Below, piece by piece: positions 62,101 to 64,000 of a stretch of 64,000 nucleotides of DNA; positions within the stretch are counted from its first letter, which is position 1, and every line of letters starts with the position of its first letter. Source of the stretch: Pachyseris speciosa (taxonomy: Eukaryota; Cnidaria; Anthozoa; Scleractinia; Pachyseridae). The position numbers and the translations under genes were made by a program. Below the pieces are notes generated by a model. It worked only from the letters and a program-made list of their open reading frames with translations, did no database searches and was not told the origin of the DNA. The stretch lies in contig JAEMWC010000625.1 in NCBI GenBank assembly GCA_016490735.1, positions 297,001-361,000 on the forward strand. The letters run 5' to 3'.

Positions 62101-64000
62101 TCTTTGAAAACTTGCAAGAGCATGTTGAAAGTAGGTAGTTTTTACTAGCTGTAATGTGTAGTTATTGTGCGCACGGTGTGGAGCACGTGCAATCAATTCC
62201 TGATTTCCGAGATTTTGACTGTCGGTAATAATCTCACTCTTTAAAAAGTTCTAAAAGGATGTTGAAAGTAGGTAGTTTTCCTAGCTGTGATGAGTACTTC
62301 TTGTGCCCACGGTGTGCAGCGATTCCCATCAATTCCTGACTGCCAAGATTTTGAATCACGGTCATAATCTAGCTATTTGAAAACTTGTAATGGTATGTTG
62401 AAAGTAGGTGGCTTTTACTAGCTGTAATGAGTACTACTTCTGCGCACGCAGTAGATCTTGTTCGATCAATTCGTGATTTGCGAGATATTCACTCTCGGTC
62501 ATTATCTCACTTTTTTAAAACTTGAAAGAGCATGTTGTAGGTAGGTGGTTTGTACTAGCTGTGACGAGTATTACTTATGCGCACGGTGTGGAGCGCGTCC
62601 CATCAATTTCTGGTTTCCGAGATTTTTAATCTCCGTCATAATTCACCCTTTGGAAAGTTCTAAAAGGATGTTGAAAGTAGGTGGTGTTTACTAGCTGAGA
62701 TGAGTACTACTTGAGCGCACGGTGTGGAGCGCGTCTCATTAATTCCTGAATTCCGAGTTGTTGAATCTCAGTCATAATCACAATATTTGAAAACTTGTAA
62801 GAGGATGTTAAAAGTAGGTTGTTTTTACTAGCTGTGATGAGTACTACTTGTGCGTTTGGTGTTGAGCGCATCCATTAATTCCTGATTTCCGAGATTTTGA
62901 CTCTCGGTCGTAATCTCACTCTTTGCAAACTTGTTAGACCATGTTGAAACTAGGTGCTTTTTACTATCTGTCATAAGTACAACTTGTGTGCTCAGTGTGG
63001 AGCGCGTCCCGTGAATTCCTGATTTCCGAGATTTTGACTCTCGGTCATAATCTCACTCTTTGAAAAGTTGTAAGAGCATGTTGAAAGTAAGCGGTTTTTA
63101 CCAGCTGTGATGAGTACAACTTGTGCGCACAGTGTGGACTGTGTTCCATCAATTCCCGATATCCGAGATTTTGACTGTCGGTCATAATCTCACAGTATGA
63201 AAACTGGTAAGAGCATGTTAAAAGTAGGTCGTTTTTCTACCTGTGATGAGTACTCTTGGGTGCACGGTCCATTCAATTCCTAATATCCGAGATTTGACTC
63301 ACGGTCATAATCTACCACTTTAAAAATTTGTCAGGGCATGTTGAAAGTAGTTGATTTTTATTTGTTGTGATTAGTACTACCTCTGAGCGCGGTGTGGAGC
63401 GCGTCCCATCACTTCCTGATGTCCGAGATTTTGACTGTTGCTCATAATCTCGCTCTTTCAAAAGGTCTAAGCGGATGTTGAAAGTAGGTTGTGTTTAACA
63501 GCTGCGATGAGTACAACTTCTGCGCACATTGTTGAGTACGTTTTATCAATTTCTGATTTCCGAGATTTTGACTTTCGGTCATAAAGTCAGGGTTTGAAAA
63601 GTTATAAGAGCATTTTGAAGGTAGGTGGTTTTTACTAGCTGTGATGAGTACTAGTTGTGCGCACGGTGTAGAGCGCGTCCTACCAAATCCTCATTTCCCA
63701 GATTTTTAGTTTCGGTCATAATCTCACTCTTTGAAAACTTTTAAGAGGATGTTGAAAATAGGTGGTGTTTACTAGCTGTGATGAGTACTATTTGTGTGCA
63801 CGGAGTGGAGCGCGTCCTATCAATTCCTGATTTCCGAGATTTTGACTCTTGGTCATAATCTCACTCTTTGAAAATTTGTAAGAGCATGTCGAAAGTTGTC
63901 GGTTTTACTAGCTGTGATGATTACTTCTTGTGGGCACGGTGTGGAACTCGTCCCATGAATTCCTGATTTCCGAGATTTTGACTCTCGCTCATAATTTCAA
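59181..64000 (+). repeat. ~137-bp satellite array, right block
   Basis: About 35 units continuing to the window end. Many are shortened by deletions (for example 59340-59450 and 60600-60700) or have fused landmarks. Landmarks ATGTTGAAAGTAGG, GTGTGGAGCGCG and ATTTCCGAGATTTTGACT recur throughout. The first unit begins with the duplicated GCGCG. Open frames here are chance products. No gene. Confidence 0.92.

Overview
This window is eukaryotic repeat-rich DNA, most likely from an anthozoan cnidarian such as a stony coral. That assignment is an inference from the mobile-element mix: Polinton/Maverick, a second Polinton-like element, ISL2EU, DIRS, L1/Tx1-type and CR1/L2-type LINEs, Ty3/gypsy, tRNA-Thr-like repeats, and spliceosomal introns. 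I see no convincing host gene. Nearly every open frame belongs to a mobile element or a fossil of one, and the elements are deeply nested.

Layout. (1) 1-17340: an L1/Tx1-like LINE on the minus strand, split inside its endonuclease by a complete Polinton (899-15631) with ~0.4-0.6 kb terminal inverted repeats and a perfect 6-bp target duplication (AGTGTG). The Polinton carries integrase, penton-like, pVI-like, major capsid, adenain-like protease, packaging ATPase and protein-primed DNA polymerase genes. Integrase and polymerase have in-frame stops, and the protease is split by a tRNA-like repeat array. (2) 17345-19259: a 5'-truncated Ty3/gypsy element with its 3' LTR. (3) 19454-23730: a decayed ISL2EU-type transposon with a DDE transposase (plus strand, split by a second tRNA-like array) and a YqaJ nuclease/PHD protein (minus strand). 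(4) 24000-29950: an unrecognised gene beside a perfect-length palindrome, a MITE, short repeats and a truncated DIRS-like retrotransposon. (5) 29990-31412 and 59181-64000: a ~137-bp satellite.

(6) 31413-59180, inserted in the satellite, is the most interesting object. It is a 27.8-kb Polinton-like element, about 15 kb once its own insertions are removed. It has a 5-bp target duplication (GCGCG), ~245-bp inverted repeats, and a ~115-bp palindrome at each extreme end that could fold into a terminal hairpin. It encodes a family-B polymerase, an rve integrase unlike that of the first Polinton, a packaging ATPase, capsid-like proteins, a collagen-like fibre, a tandem-repeat fibre, a double zinc-ribbon protein and a cluster of small Cys-rich or unknown proteins. 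The small genes at the left end and the polymerase at the right end are preceded by the same motif, TATTAGAGAAA. It has itself been invaded by an L1/Tx1-like LINE, a CR1/L2-like LINE, a third tRNA-like array and a young Ty3/gypsy element whose two LTRs are identical.

How the parts would work together: in both large elements the integrase inserts the element, the polymerase copies it by protein priming, and capsid, protease and ATPase genes imply a virus-like stage. Both copies are too damaged to act alone. The gypsy element at 50873-55662 is the only one here that looks intact. Family names come from protein motifs and memory of the families; no database search was possible.
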